Source: Accumulibacter sp.
GTDB lineage: Bacteria > Pseudomonadota > Gammaproteobacteria > Burkholderiales > Rhodocyclaceae
Direction: 5' to 3'
Length of the DNA stretch: 29,560 bases
NCBI GenBank assembly: GCA_003538495.1
Contig: DPSD01000603.1
Location: 1-29,560 of the forward strand
Shown: positions 17,290-25,787 of the stretch, piece after piece
How positions within the stretch are numbered: position 1 is the first letter of the stretch
Layout of the letters: each line of letters starts with the position of its first letter
Notes under the pieces: generated by a model
What the model was told of the DNA's origin: nothing
Databases searched by the model: none
What the model saw: only the letters and a program-made list of their open reading frames with translations
Translations under genes and position numbers: made by a program

Positions 17290-17537
17290 CGCAGCCGACT
17301 AAGCTGACGCTGCTTTCGCGTCGCTACTGCCATCTCTGCCACGATATGGAACGGGCATTGGCACGTTTGTCTGCCGAGTTGGGGATCGAAGTCGAAGTGG
17401 TGGACGTCGATGCCGATGCCGCGCTCGAAAGCCGGTACGATGAATTGGTGCCGGTGCTCCTGCACAATGGCCGGGAGCTCTGCCACTACTTCCTCGATGT
17501 CGCCAAAGTCCGTGATTATTTGAGCGAAATCCGCTAG
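17286..17537 (+). CDS. Glutaredoxin-like thiol-disulfide protein (DUF836)
   Basis: An 83-aa thioredoxin-fold protein with a CxxC active site ([10 protein letters not shown], Cys15 and Cys18) and the cis-Pro region [10 protein letters not shown]. This fits the glutaredoxin-like DUF836 family common between degP and lepA in betaproteobacteria. The start is a GTG whose last two bases form part of the degP stop (GTGA), so it is translationally coupled to the envelope-stress operon. A role in thiol repair under stress is inference. The stop codon TAG is part of a TAGAAT sequence. Confidence 0.85.
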   Translation: MTQPTKLTLLSRRYCHLCHDMERALARLSAELGIEVEVVDVDADAALESRYDELVPVLLHNGRELCHYFLDVAKVRDYLSEIR

Positions 17538-17566
17538 AATCCGCGCCTTCAGGCAGTTCGACCAAG

Positions 17567-17590
17567 GGTGCCCACCGGCACCTTTTTTTT
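17567..17590 (+). terminator. Intrinsic terminator upstream of lepA
   Basis: GGTGCC (17567-17572), loop CACC, GGCACC (17577-17582), then eight T residues (17583-17590). This is a textbook Rho-independent terminator 30 bp after the glutaredoxin-like gene and 33 bp before the lepA ATG. It should end the rpoE-degP transcript. Alternatively, if the lepA promoter lies upstream of it (TAGAAT at 17535-17540 is a possible -10), it could act as an attenuator. Confidence 0.85.
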
Positions 17591-17623
17591 CAGGGGCGGC
17601 GCGGTCGTGACGGCGCCGACACG

Positions 17624-19420
17624 ATGTCCATAGAACACATCCGCAATTTTTCCATCATCGCGCACATCGATCACGGCAAGTCGACGCTCGCCGACCGTAT
17701 CATTCATCTTTGCGGCGGCCTTTCCGATCGGGAGATGGAGGCGCAGGTGCTGGACTCGATGGACATCGAGCGCGAGCGGGGGATTACCATCAAGGCACAG
17801 ACCGCGGCGCTGCAGTACCGGGCGCGCAGTGGCGAAATCTACAACCTCAACCTGATCGACACCCCGGGCCATGTTGACTTCTCCTACGAAGTGTCGCGCT
17901 CGCTGTCGGCCTGCGAGGGCGCTTTGCTGGTGGTCGATGCCTCGCAAGGCGTGGAAGCCCAGACAGTCGCCAACTGCTATACGGCGATCGAACTTGGTGT
18001 CGACGTGCTGCCAGTGCTGAACAAGGTCGATCTGCCGTCGGCGATGCCGGACAAGGCGCGCCAGGAGATCGAAGACGTGATCGGTATCGACGCCAGCGCA
18101 GCGGTACTGGCGTCGGCCAAGACCGGCCTCGGTGTCGAGGATGTCCTGGAAGCGATCATCGAACGCATTCCCGCACCCGCAGGTGACCCACAGGCGCCGC
18201 TCAAGGCCTTGCTGGTCGACGCCTGGTTCGATAACTACGTTGGCGTGGTAATGCTGGTCCGCGTCTTTGACGGCACGCTGCGAGCCAAGGACAGGATTCG
18301 CCTGATGGCCACCGGTTCGACGCACCTCTGCGAACAGGTCGGCGTGTTTACGCCCAAGGCAATGCCGCGCGATGCCTTGCGGGCTGGCGAGGTCGGCTAC
18401 ATCATCTCGGGGATCAAGGAACTGCAAGCAGCGAAGGTCGGCGATACGGTTACCCTCTCGGACCGGCAGGCCGCGCAAGCCTTGCCGGGGTTCAAGGAAA
18501 TCAAGTCGCAGGTCTTTGCCGGGCTTTATCCGGTCGAGTCCAACCAGTATGACTCGCTGCGCGAGGCACTGGAGAAGCTGAAGCTCAACGATGCCTCCTT
18601 GCGCTACGAACCCGAGGTCTCGCAGGCGCTTGGCTTCGGCTTCCGTTGCGGCTTTCTCGGCCTGTTGCACATGGAGATCGTCCAGGAGCGCCTCGAGCGC
18701 GAGTTTGACCAGGACCTGATCACGACCGCGCCAACTGTCGTCTATGAAGTTCTGCTGCGTGACGGCAGCCTCGTCAATGTGGAAAATCCGGCCAAACTGC
18801 CGGAACTGTCGAAGATCGAGGAGATCCGCGAGCCGATCATCACGATCACCGTTTTCGTTCCGCAGGACTATCTCGGCAACGTCATCACCCTGTGCAACCA
18901 GAAACGTGGCAATCAGGTCGACATGACCTATCACGGTCGGCAGGTGCAACTGGTGTACGAAATGCCGATGGCCGAGGTGGTGATGGATTTCTTCGATCGG
19001 CTGAAGTCCGTTTCGCGTGGTTATGCCTCGCTGGATTATGACTTCAAGGAGTATCGGGCGGCCGATGTCGTCAAGCTCGATATCCTGATCAACGGCGAAA
19101 AGGTCGATGCCCTGTCAGTCATTCTGCATCGTGCCAACTCGGTCTATCGCGGCCGCGAGCTGGCGGCCAAGATGCGCGAGTTGATCCCGCGCCAGATGTA
19201 CGACGTCGCCATCCAGGCGACGATCGGCGCCAACATCATTGCCCGAGAAAACGTCAAGGCGATGCGTAAGGACGTGCTCGCCAAGTGTTACGGCGGCGAC
19301 ATCTCGCGGAAGAGGAAGCTGCTCGAGAAGCAGAAGGCGGGCAAGAAGCGCATGAAACAGGTCGGTTCGGTCGAGATTCCACAGGAGGCTTTCCTTGCTG
19401 TGCTACGTGTCGGCAAGTAA
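17624..19420 (+). CDS. lepA: Elongation factor 4 (back-translocating GTPase LepA)
   Basis: Ribosome-associated GTPase, 598 aa (E. coli 599). G motifs are [13 protein letters not shown] (G1), DTPGHVDF (G3) and NKVD (G4). Domains follow the LepA order: GTPase, II, III/V EF-G-like ([20 protein letters not shown]), and the LepA-specific C-terminal domain with [20 protein letters not shown] and [19 protein letters not shown]. The start ATG at 17624 gives [20 protein letters not shown]; no strong Shine-Dalgarno sequence is seen. It leads the lepA-lepB-rnc-era-recO-pdxJ-acpS-nagZ group. Confidence 0.97.
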   Translation: MSIEHIRNFSIIAHIDHGKSTLADRIIHLCGGLSDREMEAQVLDSMDIERERGITIKAQTAALQYRARSGEIYNLNLIDTPGHVDFSYEVSRSLSACEGALLVVDASQGVEAQTVANCYTAIELGVDVLPVLNKVDLPSAMPDKARQEIEDVIGIDASAAVLASAKTGLGVEDVLEAIIERIPAPAGDPQAPLKALLVDAWFDNYVGVVMLVRVFDGTLRAKDRIRLMATGSTHLCEQVGVFTPKAMPRDALRAGEVGYIISGIKELQAAKVGDTVTLSDRQAAQALPGFKEIKSQVFAGLYPVESNQYDSLREALEKLKLNDASLRYEPEVSQALGFGFRCGFLGLLHMEIVQERLEREFDQDLITTAPTVVYEVLLRDGSLVNVENPAKLPELSKIEEIREPIITITVFVPQDYLGNVITLCNQKRGNQVDMTYHGRQVQLVYEMPMAEVVMDFFDRLKSVSRGYASLDYDFKEYRAADVVKLDILINGEKVDALSVILHRANSVYRGRELAAKMRELIPRQMYDVAIQATIGANIIARENVKAMRKDVLAKCYGGDISRKRKLLEKQKAGKKRMKQVGSVEIPQEAFLAVLRVGK

Positions 19421-19434
19421 AGGGAGGTAAGCAA

Positions 19435-20223
19435 GTGAATTTTGCATTGATCCTGTTGATCCTGCTGCTGGTCAGCGGTGCCATCTGGGCCGCCGACGCC
19501 CTGGTCTTCCGGAAGCGTCGGGTCGCCGACGCCAAGGATCCGTGGTGGGTCGAGTATGGAGCAAGCTTCTTTCCAGTCATTCTGATCGTTTTCGTCCTGC
19601 GCTCGTTTATCGTCGAACCGTTCAAGATTCCATCGGGTTCGATGATTCCCACCCTGCTGGTCGGGGATTTCATTCTGGTCAATAAGTACACCTATGGCAT
19701 CCGGCTGCCGGTCGCCAACCTGAAGGTCGTCGATGTCAGCAGCCCGCAGCGTGGCGACGTGATGGTCTTTCGCTACCCGGAAGATCCGTCCCTCGACTAC
19801 ATCAAGAGGGTCGTCGGCGTACCGGGCGACAAAGTGGCCTACCAGAACAAGCGATTGACGATCAATGGTGTGCCGGTGCCGATGACGCGGGTCGGCGATT
19901 ATCTTCACCCGGAACGACTCTACTATTCGGAGCAGTTTGTCGAAACCATGGGCGAGGGGGAACATCATGTGCTCAATGATCAAGACGCGCCACCATTCAT
20001 CCCGCACCCTGGGCAGTTTCCGCATCGCGACGATTGCTCCTACAATACTGCCGGCGTGATCTGCACCGTACCTCCGGGCGAGTACTTCGTGATGGGCGAC
20101 AATCGCGACAACAGCCGCGACAGTCGCTTCTGGGGCTTTGTTCCGGAAGAGAACATCGTCGGCAAGGCCTTTTTCATCTGGTTGAATTTCAGTGATCTCA
20201 AACGGATTGGTTCGTTCAGGTAA
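19435..20223 (+). CDS. lepB: Signal peptidase I
   Basis: Inner-membrane serine protease that removes signal peptides from exported proteins, 262 aa. There are two N-terminal membrane segments (about residues 3-24 and 43-60). The catalytic Ser69 is in PSGSMIPTLLVGDF and Lys124 in DYIKRVVGVPGD. The conserved box PPGEYFVMGDNRDNSRDSR lies near the C-terminus. GGGAGGT at 19422-19428 fixes the GTG start at 19435; the frame is open far upstream, but only inside lepA. Confidence 0.95.
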   Translation: MNFALILLILLLVSGAIWAADALVFRKRRVADAKDPWWVEYGASFFPVILIVFVLRSFIVEPFKIPSGSMIPTLLVGDFILVNKYTYGIRLPVANLKVVDVSSPQRGDVMVFRYPEDPSLDYIKRVVGVPGDKVAYQNKRLTINGVPVPMTRVGDYLHPERLYYSEQFVETMGEGEHHVLNDQDAPPFIPHPGQFPHRDDCSYNTAGVICTVPPGEYFVMGDNRDNSRDSRFWGFVPEENIVGKAFFIWLNFSDLKRIGSFR

Positions 20224-20235
20224 GGAGCGGTGACT

Positions 20236-20601
20236 ATGAATCGTCAGCGTGGGTTAGCACTTTCGGCCTTGCTGATCTGGGGCATCGTGATTGGCCTGGT
20301 CGCCATTCTTGTCATCCGGGTTCTTCCGGATGTCATCGAGTATTACAAGATCAGGCACGCGGTCAAGGCGGTTGCCGCCGATTCCGGCGGCAAGACCGTT
20401 TCGGAGATCCGGCAGGCTTACGGCAAGTATGCTGAAGTCGAGCATATCAAGACCTTCACCCCTGCTGAACTCGACGTCTTCAAGCAGGACAACCAGGTGG
20501 TGGTGGCTTTTTCATACGAGCGACGCATTCCGCTGGCTGGCAATGTCAGCCTCTTGATCGAATTCCAGGGTTCGGCGTCGGCGCGCGATTCGGGTCAATG
20601 A
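20236..20601 (+). CDS. DUF4845 single-span membrane protein
   Basis: A 121-aa protein with a short basic N-terminus (MNRQRG), one membrane segment (about residues 7-27) and a small outside domain (VIEYYKIRHAVKAVAAD ... VSLLIEFQGS). This corresponds to the DUF4845 protein regularly found between lepB and rnc in beta- and gammaproteobacteria. The layout resembles a pilin-like or assembly-factor anchor, but its function is unknown. AGGAG at 20223-20227, eight bases upstream, selects the ATG at 20236 over the GTG at 20230. Its stop overlaps the rnc ATG. Confidence 0.8.
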   Translation: MNRQRGLALSALLIWGIVIGLVAILVIRVLPDVIEYYKIRHAVKAVAADSGGKTVSEIRQAYGKYAEVEHIKTFTPAELDVFKQDNQVVVAFSYERRIPLAGNVSLLIEFQGSASARDSGQ

Positions 20602-21275
20602 TCGATCGCGGACTAGAACAGGCCTTCGGTTACCAGTTCCAGGATCGCGAACTCCTGCAGACGGCGCTGACGCACCGCAGTTACTGTTCTCCGCACAACG
20701 AGCGGCTCGAGTTTCTCGGCGACGCCATTCTCAATGCGGTCATCGCGCGTCGCCTGTTCGATTCCTTTCCAACGCTTCCGGAAGGCGATTTGTCGCGTCT
20801 GCGCGCCAATCTGGTACGCCAGGACACCCTGCACCGGCAGGCTTTGGCGCTTTCGCTGGGCAATTTTCTTCGCCTTGGCGAGGGCGAGCAGAAAAGTGGT
20901 GGGCATCGACGCCCATCGATCCTGGCCGATACCCTCGAGGCCTTGTTTGGCGCCGTCTGGCTGGATTCCGGTTTCGACGCCGCCAGCGGCGTCATCGTCC
21001 GCCTCTATCAACAGATGCTCGATCAACTGACCCCGACCCCCGGACAGGAAATCAAGGACGCCAAGACGCGCTTGCAGGAGTGTCTTCAGGGTCGGCGTCT
21101 TGCCCTGCCACAGTATTCGCTGATCGCCACCGAAGGCGAGGCGCATGCGCAGTTGTTCACCGTTGCCTGTGTGATCGATTCACTGCGCATCCGCAGCGAG
21201 GGCAGTGGTGGAACGCGCCGGGCTGCGGAACAGATGGCCGCGGAACACGCGCTGGAAAACCTGGCCCGGACATGA
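20598..21275 (+). CDS. rnc: Ribonuclease III
   Basis: Double-strand-specific endonuclease for rRNA and mRNA processing, 225 aa (E. coli 226). The signature is NERLEFLGDAIL with Glu38 and Asp42, and ADTLEALFGA has Asp111 and Glu114, giving the acidic metal site. The C-terminal dsRNA-binding domain spans about residues 150-224 (KDAKTRLQECLQ, GGTRRAAEQMAAEHALENL). It is joined by ATGA overlaps to the gene before it and to era after it. Confidence 0.96.
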   Translation: MIDRGLEQAFGYQFQDRELLQTALTHRSYCSPHNERLEFLGDAILNAVIARRLFDSFPTLPEGDLSRLRANLVRQDTLHRQALALSLGNFLRLGEGEQKSGGHRRPSILADTLEALFGAVWLDSGFDAASGVIVRLYQQMLDQLTPTPGQEIKDAKTRLQECLQGRRLALPQYSLIATEGEAHAQLFTVACVIDSLRIRSEGSGGTRRAAEQMAAEHALENLART

Positions 21276-22162
21276 GCGAAGCCCAGCTCCGGTCCGGACA
21301 GATTGCCATTGTCGGCCGCCCGAACGTCGGCAAGTCGACCCTGCTCAACGCGCTGATCGGTGAAAAACTCAGCATCGTTTCGCGACGCGCGCAGACCACC
21401 CGCCACCGGATCATGGGAATCCTCACCGAAGCCGATGCGCAATACGTTTTTGTCGACACGCCGGGCTTCCAGACCCGGTACGACAACGCACTGAACCAGA
21501 TGATGAACCGCGGCGTCCGGCAGGTGCTGGCCGAGGTCGATGTCGTCCTGTTCGTGGTCGAGGCCGGTCGCTTTGACGAGCGCGACCGTGCGGTGCGCCA
21601 GCTCGTCGCGGACGGCTGCCCGGTGATCATCGTCGTGAACAAGATCGACCAGATCAAGAACAAGGCCGATCTGCTGCCTTATCTGGAGCGCCTTGGCGGC
21701 GAGGGAGCCTTCACGGCGCTGATTCCGCTCAGCGCGACCCGTCGGGCACAACTCGACGTGCTGCTCGCCGAGATCCGCAAGCATTTGCCGAACGACGGGC
21801 TGCTCTACGGCGAGGACGAGATCACCGACCGCAGCGAAAGATTCCTGGCCGCCGAATACATTCGTGAAAAGCTTTTTCGCCTGATCGGCGACGAACTGCC
21901 GTATGGCGCTGCCGTCGACATCGAGAAATTCGTTGTCGACGGTGAACTGCGCCGGATTAGCGCGGCGATTGTCGTCGACCGCGCCGGTCACAAGTCGATC
22001 ATCATCGGCAGGGGCGGTGAAGTCGTCAAACGAATAGCTTCCGAGGCCAGGCAGGACATGGAGCGCATGTTCGGTGGTCCGGTTTTCCTCGAAGTGTTTG
22101 TCAAGGTCAAGTCGGGTTGGGCCGACGATGCGCAACTGCTCAAGAGCCTCGGCTACGAATAG
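21272..22162 (+). CDS. era: GTPase Era
   Basis: GTPase that binds the 3' end of 16S rRNA and assists 30S assembly, 296 aa. Motifs are GRPNVGKSTLLNALIG (G1), the effector loop with RAQTTRHRIMGI, DTPGFQ (G3) and VVNKIDQ (G4). The C-terminal KH domain shows GHKSIIIGRGGEVVKRI. The start ATG overlaps the rnc stop. The rnc-era order is the classical one. A 62-bp gap follows before recO. Confidence 0.97.
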   Translation: MSEAQLRSGQIAIVGRPNVGKSTLLNALIGEKLSIVSRRAQTTRHRIMGILTEADAQYVFVDTPGFQTRYDNALNQMMNRGVRQVLAEVDVVLFVVEAGRFDERDRAVRQLVADGCPVIIVVNKIDQIKNKADLLPYLERLGGEGAFTALIPLSATRRAQLDVLLAEIRKHLPNDGLLYGEDEITDRSERFLAAEYIREKLFRLIGDELPYGAAVDIEKFVVDGELRRISAAIVVDRAGHKSIIIGRGGEVVKRIASEARQDMERMFGGPVFLEVFVKVKSGWADDAQLLKSLGYE

Positions 22163-22186
22163 ACGGAAGAACAGGCAGGAGAGGCA

Positions 22187-22228
22187 ATGGGTTTGTCGCA
22201 GTACGCTGGCCGGCGAGTCGGGAAGTGA
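22187..22228 (+). CDS. Possible 13-codon leader ORF coupled to recO
   Basis: ATG at 22187 reads MGLSQYAGRRVGK then TGA at 22226-22228. AGGAGAGG at 22177-22184 is the best ribosome-binding sequence in the era-recO gap. Its stop overlaps the proposed recO GTG start (GTGA), in another frame. A ribosome that ends here could re-initiate at recO, whose own Shine-Dalgarno sequence is weak. It may be chance, since there is no homologue I recognise and no obvious regulatory codons. Confidence 0.35.
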   Translation: MGLSQYAGRRVGK

Positions 22229-22941
22229 ATCAGCGGCACAAGGTCGATGCACAGCCGGCGTTCGTGCTGCATGCCTACCCGTACAGCGAGACCAGCCTGA
22301 TCATCGACGTCTTTTCGCGCGACTTCGGTCGTGTCGCCCTGCTGGCGCGCGGTGCGCGGCGGCCGCGCTCGATATTGCGCGGCGTTCTGCTGGCTTTTCA
22401 GCCACTCGAGGTCGGCTGGGCGGGCCGGGGCGAGGTGCAAACGCTGATGAAGGCCGAGTGGCGCGGCGGGCAGCCGTTGCTGGCAGGTAAAGCCTTGTTC
22501 TGTGGCTACTACCTCAACGAACTACTGATCCACCTGCTGCCCCGCGAGGACGCGCACGCGCGGCTCTTCGCGGCCTATGCCGAGACCTTGCGTCGTTTTG
22601 CCGATGGTGCGCAGGAATCGGACCTGCGGCGTTTCGAGCGGACGCTGCTGCAGGAACTGGGCTACGGTCTGAGCCTCGAGACCGATACCGACGGTCTGGC
22701 GGTCGACGACAGCGCGCACTACGCCTACGAAATCGAACGTGGTCCGGTGCGTTTGCCGGGCCCCGGCAACTCGGCGCTGTCGGTAAGTGGCAGGACCTTG
22801 ATCGACCTGGCGCGAGAGGATTTCTCCGATCCGCGTTCGCTGGCCGAAGCCAAGCAACTGATGCGCACGCTGATCGGCCACTACACGGGCGGCAGGCGTC
22901 TGGCAAGCCGCAGAATCTTCATGGAGCTACAGGAACTATGA
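22225..22941 (+). CDS. recO: DNA repair protein RecO
   Basis: Helps RecR load RecA on SSB-coated single-stranded DNA in RecFOR recombination repair. It is 238 aa from the GTG at 22225 (E. coli 242). The N-terminal OB-fold begins QPAFVLHAYPYSETSLIIDV, with GRVALLARGARRPRS and FQPLEVGWAGRGEV; the helical C-terminal domain has FCGYYLNELLIHLLPRED and FERTLLQELGYG. An upstream extension to 22117 is open but lies mostly within era and looks unrelated to RecO. Its stop overlaps the pdxJ ATG. Confidence 0.92.
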   Translation: MNQRHKVDAQPAFVLHAYPYSETSLIIDVFSRDFGRVALLARGARRPRSILRGVLLAFQPLEVGWAGRGEVQTLMKAEWRGGQPLLAGKALFCGYYLNELLIHLLPREDAHARLFAAYAETLRRFADGAQESDLRRFERTLLQELGYGLSLETDTDGLAVDDSAHYAYEIERGPVRLPGPGNSALSVSGRTLIDLAREDFSDPRSLAEAKQLMRTLIGHYTGGRRLASRRIFMELQEL

Positions 22942-23711
22942 TTGAACTGGGCGTCAACATCGACCACGTGGCGACGATCCGGCAGGCGCGCTGCACCTAC
23001 GAGCCTGATCCGGTCTGGGCGGCGGTCGAGGCACACCTTGGCGGTGCCGATGGCATCACCATTCACCTGCGCGAGGACCGGCGGCACATCCAGGACGCCG
23101 ACGTCGAGAAGCTGCGCGATCTGGCGCAGATCAAGCTCAATCTCGAAATGGCCGCGACCGACGAGATGGTCGCCATCGCCTGCCGGGTCAAGCCGCAAAT
23201 GGCGATGCTGGTCCCGGAAGGGCGGCACGAAGTGACCACCGAAGGGGGGCTCGACGTCCTGGCGCAGGAAGCCCGGCTGCGCCAGGCAGTGGACCGGCTC
23301 GCCGAGGCAGGGATCGTCAGCAGCGTATTCATCAATGCCGAGCCGGCGCAGGTCGAGGCCGCCGCGAGAATCGGCGCGCGCGTCTGCGAAATCCACACCG
23401 GCCCCTATGCGCACGCCTTCTACACCCAGGGGCGTGATCCCGAGAGCACTGCGGTGCTGGCCGAGATCGAAAAGATCAGGCTGGCCGGCGAGACCATTCG
23501 CCAGCTCGGCATGCGTTTCAACGCCGGACACGCGCTCAACTACTTCAACGTCCAGCCGGTGGCGCAACTGGCCGGGATCCGGGAACTGCACATCGGACAC
23601 GCGATCATCAGCCGGGCGGTCTTCGTTGGCCTGCGCGAAGCAGTGCGGGAAATGAAACGCCTGCTTCGCGAAGCGCAGGGATCAGGGTTGGCACCTGCGC
23701 CCGCGCCATGA
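22938..23711 (+). CDS. pdxJ: Pyridoxine 5'-phosphate synthase
   Basis: Joins 1-deoxyxylulose-5-phosphate with 3-amino-2-oxopropyl phosphate to give pyridoxine phosphate, the ring-closing step of the DXP-dependent vitamin B6 route. It is a TIM-barrel protein of 257 aa. Signatures are LGVNIDHVATIRQAR, GADGITIHLREDRRHI, LNLEMA, LVPEGRHEVTTEGGLDV, EIHTGPYA, NAGHALNYFN and ELHIGHAIISRAVFVGL. The C-terminus has an unusual short tail rich in Ala/Pro (APAPAP). ATGA overlaps join it to recO and acpS. Confidence 0.96.
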   Translation: MIELGVNIDHVATIRQARCTYEPDPVWAAVEAHLGGADGITIHLREDRRHIQDADVEKLRDLAQIKLNLEMAATDEMVAIACRVKPQMAMLVPEGRHEVTTEGGLDVLAQEARLRQAVDRLAEAGIVSSVFINAEPAQVEAAARIGARVCEIHTGPYAHAFYTQGRDPESTAVLAEIEKIRLAGETIRQLGMRFNAGHALNYFNVQPVAQLAGIRELHIGHAIISRAVFVGLREAVREMKRLLREAQGSGLAPAPAP

Positions 23712-24085
23712 TCGCGGGCATCGGCACCGACATTGTCGCGATCGCCCGTCTTGGCACGCTGTACGAGCGGCACGGCCAGCGCGCACTGGCGAAACTGCTG
23801 TCACCGCGCGAGTGCACCGAGTTTGCCGGCACGCGGCAGCCGGCGCGTTTTCTCGCCAAGCGTTTCGCCGCCAAGGAAGCCTTCGGCAAAGCGCTCGGGA
23901 TCGGTCTCGCGGCACCGGCCACCTTGCCGAATATTGGCGTCGCGCATGATGCACTGGGCAGACCGGTGTTCGAGTACGCGGCAGCGCTCGCTGCCCATCT
24001 GGCGACGCGCGGGCTGGTCGCGCACCTCTCGATCAGCGATGAGGAAGACTTCGCCGTCGCCTTCGTGATCATGGAGCAGGCATGA
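23708..24085 (+). CDS. acpS: Holo-ACP synthase (4'-phosphopantetheinyl transferase)
   Basis: Transfers phosphopantetheine from CoA to Ser37 of AcpP (gene at 10388). It is 125 aa, trimeric family. The Mg-binding Asp8 is in IGTDIVAI and the conserved Glu is in RFAAKEAFGKALG. The C-terminus LSISDEEDFAVAFVIMEQ is typical. It follows pdxJ with an ATGA overlap, the usual proteobacterial order. Confidence 0.95.
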   Translation: MIAGIGTDIVAIARLGTLYERHGQRALAKLLSPRECTEFAGTRQPARFLAKRFAAKEAFGKALGIGLAAPATLPNIGVAHDALGRPVFEYAAALAAHLATRGLVAHLSISDEEDFAVAFVIMEQA

Positions 24086-25119
24086 ACCCCGTCACCCCCC
24101 CCGAGCGGCTGCCACTCGGACCGCTGATGATTGACCTCGCCGGACCGACCCTGTCCGCGGGCGAGAGCCAGCGTTTGCGCCACCCGCTGCTTGGCGGGGT
24201 GATCCTGTTTTCCAGGAACTACCAGTCGCCGGAGCAACTCGAGCGATTGACGGCGGCGGTACATGCCCTTCGGTCGCCGCCCCTGGCCATTGCCATCGAC
24301 CACGAAGGTGGCCGGGTGCAGCGCTGCCGACAAGGCTTCACGCGGTTGCCGCCGATGCGCCGTCTCGGCGACTTGTGGGACCGCGACCGGCCGCTGGCCC
24401 GCGCGACCGCCCGCGAGCTGGGCTATGTCCTGGCGGCCGAGTTGCGGGCGCGTGGCGTCGACCTGTCGTTTACGCCGGTGCTGGACCTCGACTGGGGGCG
24501 CAGCGGCGTCATCGGTGATCGGTCTTTCCACGGCGATCCGGCTGCCGTCGTCGACCTGGCCGGCGCGTTTATCGAAGGTCTGCATGGCGCCGGCATGGCC
24601 GCTTGCGGCAAGCACTTTCCGGGTCACGGCTGGGCCGAGGCGGATTCGCATGTCGCCTTGCCGGTGGACGAGCGCGGCCTGGACGAAATGGCTTCCGATC
24701 TGGAGCCCTATCGCCGGCTTGGCCTGGACGCGGTGATGCCGGCGCACGTGATCTATCGGCAGGTGGACCATCGGCCGGCGGGCTTCTCGCCGGTCTGGAA
24801 CCGTCTGCTTCGGGAAGAACTGGCCTTCGCCGGCGTAATCTTCAGTGACGATCTGTCGATGGCCGGCGCCGGAGTTGCCGGCGACATCGTCGCGCGCTGC
24901 ACGGCGGCGTGGGACGCCGGCTGCGACATGCTGCTGGTGTGCAACGCTCCACAGGCGGTCGGCGAAGTGCTGGCCAAATGGCAGCCAGTTCCCGATCCCT
25001 GGCGGGCACGGCGTGTCGAGCGCCTGCTACCGGCGACGGCAGCGGTCGACTGGTCGAGCCTCCAGAAAGACGCAAGCTATCAGTCCGGCGTTGCCGCGGC
25101 GCTGCGCTTGTCTACCTGA
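24082..25119 (+). CDS. nagZ: Beta-N-acetylhexosaminidase NagZ
   Basis: Cytoplasmic glycoside hydrolase family 3 enzyme that cuts GlcNAc from 1,6-anhydro-MurNAc peptides in peptidoglycan recycling; its products also influence AmpC induction in some bacteria. It is 345 aa. It shows AIDHEGGRVQR, the catalytic loop KHFPGHGWAEADSH (about residues 177-190) with the His acid/base, and FSDDLSM (254-260) containing the nucleophile Asp. There is no signal peptide, consistent with cytoplasmic NagZ. It ends the long operon and converges on efp. Confidence 0.95.
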   Translation: MNPVTPPERLPLGPLMIDLAGPTLSAGESQRLRHPLLGGVILFSRNYQSPEQLERLTAAVHALRSPPLAIAIDHEGGRVQRCRQGFTRLPPMRRLGDLWDRDRPLARATARELGYVLAAELRARGVDLSFTPVLDLDWGRSGVIGDRSFHGDPAAVVDLAGAFIEGLHGAGMAACGKHFPGHGWAEADSHVALPVDERGLDEMASDLEPYRRLGLDAVMPAHVIYRQVDHRPAGFSPVWNRLLREELAFAGVIFSDDLSMAGAGVAGDIVARCTAAWDAGCDMLLVCNAPQAVGEVLAKWQPVPDPWRARRVERLLPATAAVDWSSLQKDASYQSGVAAALRLST

Positions 25120-25123
25120 CGCC

Positions 25124-25153
25124 AATAGAACAACAGGCAGCCAAAGCTGCCTG
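25124..25153 (-). terminator. Hairpin between convergent nagZ and efp
   Basis: CAGGCAGC (25134-25141), loop CAAA, GCTGCCTG (25146-25153): a perfect 8-bp stem. On the minus strand it is followed by TTGTTCTATT, a moderately U-rich tail, so it best serves as the efp terminator. On the plus strand the tail is not U-rich, so for nagZ it would be a weak terminator at best. Confidence 0.7.
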
Positions 25154-25188
25154 CTGGATACGCGACCGACAACGGTCAGACGCGCGGA

Positions 25189-25746
25189 CTACTTGGCCCG
25201 CGAGCGATATTCGTTGGTCCGGGTGTCGATTTCGATCTTGTCCCCGATCTCGACAAAGGCCGGAACGGGCAGTTCGAAACCGGTGGCCAGCCGGGCAGGT
25301 TTCAAGACCTTGCCCGAGGTGTCGCCCTTGACCGCAGGCTCGGTATACACCACTTCACGAACGATGCTGCTCGGCAACTCGACCGAGATCGCCTTGCCGT
25401 TGTAGAACACCGCCTCGCAAGGCATCCCGTCTTCAAGGTAGCTCAGGGCGTCAGCCATGCAGTCGGGCTCTATTTCGTATTGATTGTATTCGGCGTCCAT
25501 GAATACGTAGAGCGGGTCGGCGAAGTACGAATAGCTGACTTCCTTGCGTTCAAGCTGGATGACGTCGAACTTGTCGTCGGCACGATAGACGGTTTCGCTG
25601 GGCGATTCGGTCAGCAGATTCTTCATCTTCATCTTGACCACCGATGCGTTACGCCCGGATTTGACGTACTCGGATTTCAACACCACCATCGGGTTGTCGC
25701 CGACCATGAAGACGTTGCCTGCGCGAAGCTCTTGTGCGGTTTTCAT
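25189..25746 (-). CDS. efp: Elongation factor P (Arg32 type)
   Basis: Relieves ribosomes stalled at polyproline stretches, 185 aa. The N-terminal KOW-like domain has the modification loop KSGRNASVV with Arg32 at the tip. Arg32 is the residue rhamnosylated by EarP (established in Shewanella, Pseudomonas and Neisseria), and earP lies directly upstream. The OB domains show [13 protein letters not shown] and YEIEPD, and the C-terminal end has [16 protein letters not shown]. The start ATG is at the complement of 25744-25746, with GGAA as a weak ribosome binding site. Confidence 0.97.
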   Translation of the reverse strand: MKTAQELRAGNVFMVGDNPMVVLKSEYVKSGRNASVVKMKMKNLLTESPSETVYRADDKFDVIQLERKEVSYSYFADPLYVFMDAEYNQYEIEPDCMADALSYLEDGMPCEAVFYNGKAISVELPSSIVREVVYTEPAVKGDTSGKVLKPARLATGFELPVPAFVEIGDKIEIDTRTNEYRSRAK

Positions 25747-25781
25747 CGAACGTTCCAGAAAGCAGTTTAGATAAGCCGATG

Positions 25782-25787
25782 ATTATA
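25782..25787 (-). promoter_or_regulatory. Consensus -10 (TATAAT) before efp
   Basis: On the minus strand TATAAT overlaps the earP stop codon, 36-41 bp upstream of the efp ATG. No matching -35 hexamer is visible at 16-18 bp, so this is only a candidate for an efp-specific promoter within the earP-efp unit. Confidence 0.3.

Noticed and set aside
17549..18949. Long minus-strand frame opposite lepA (466 codons)
   Set aside because: Antisense shadow of the highly conserved lepA gene; no recognisable motifs. Similar shadows lie opposite era, pdxJ/nagZ and plsX.
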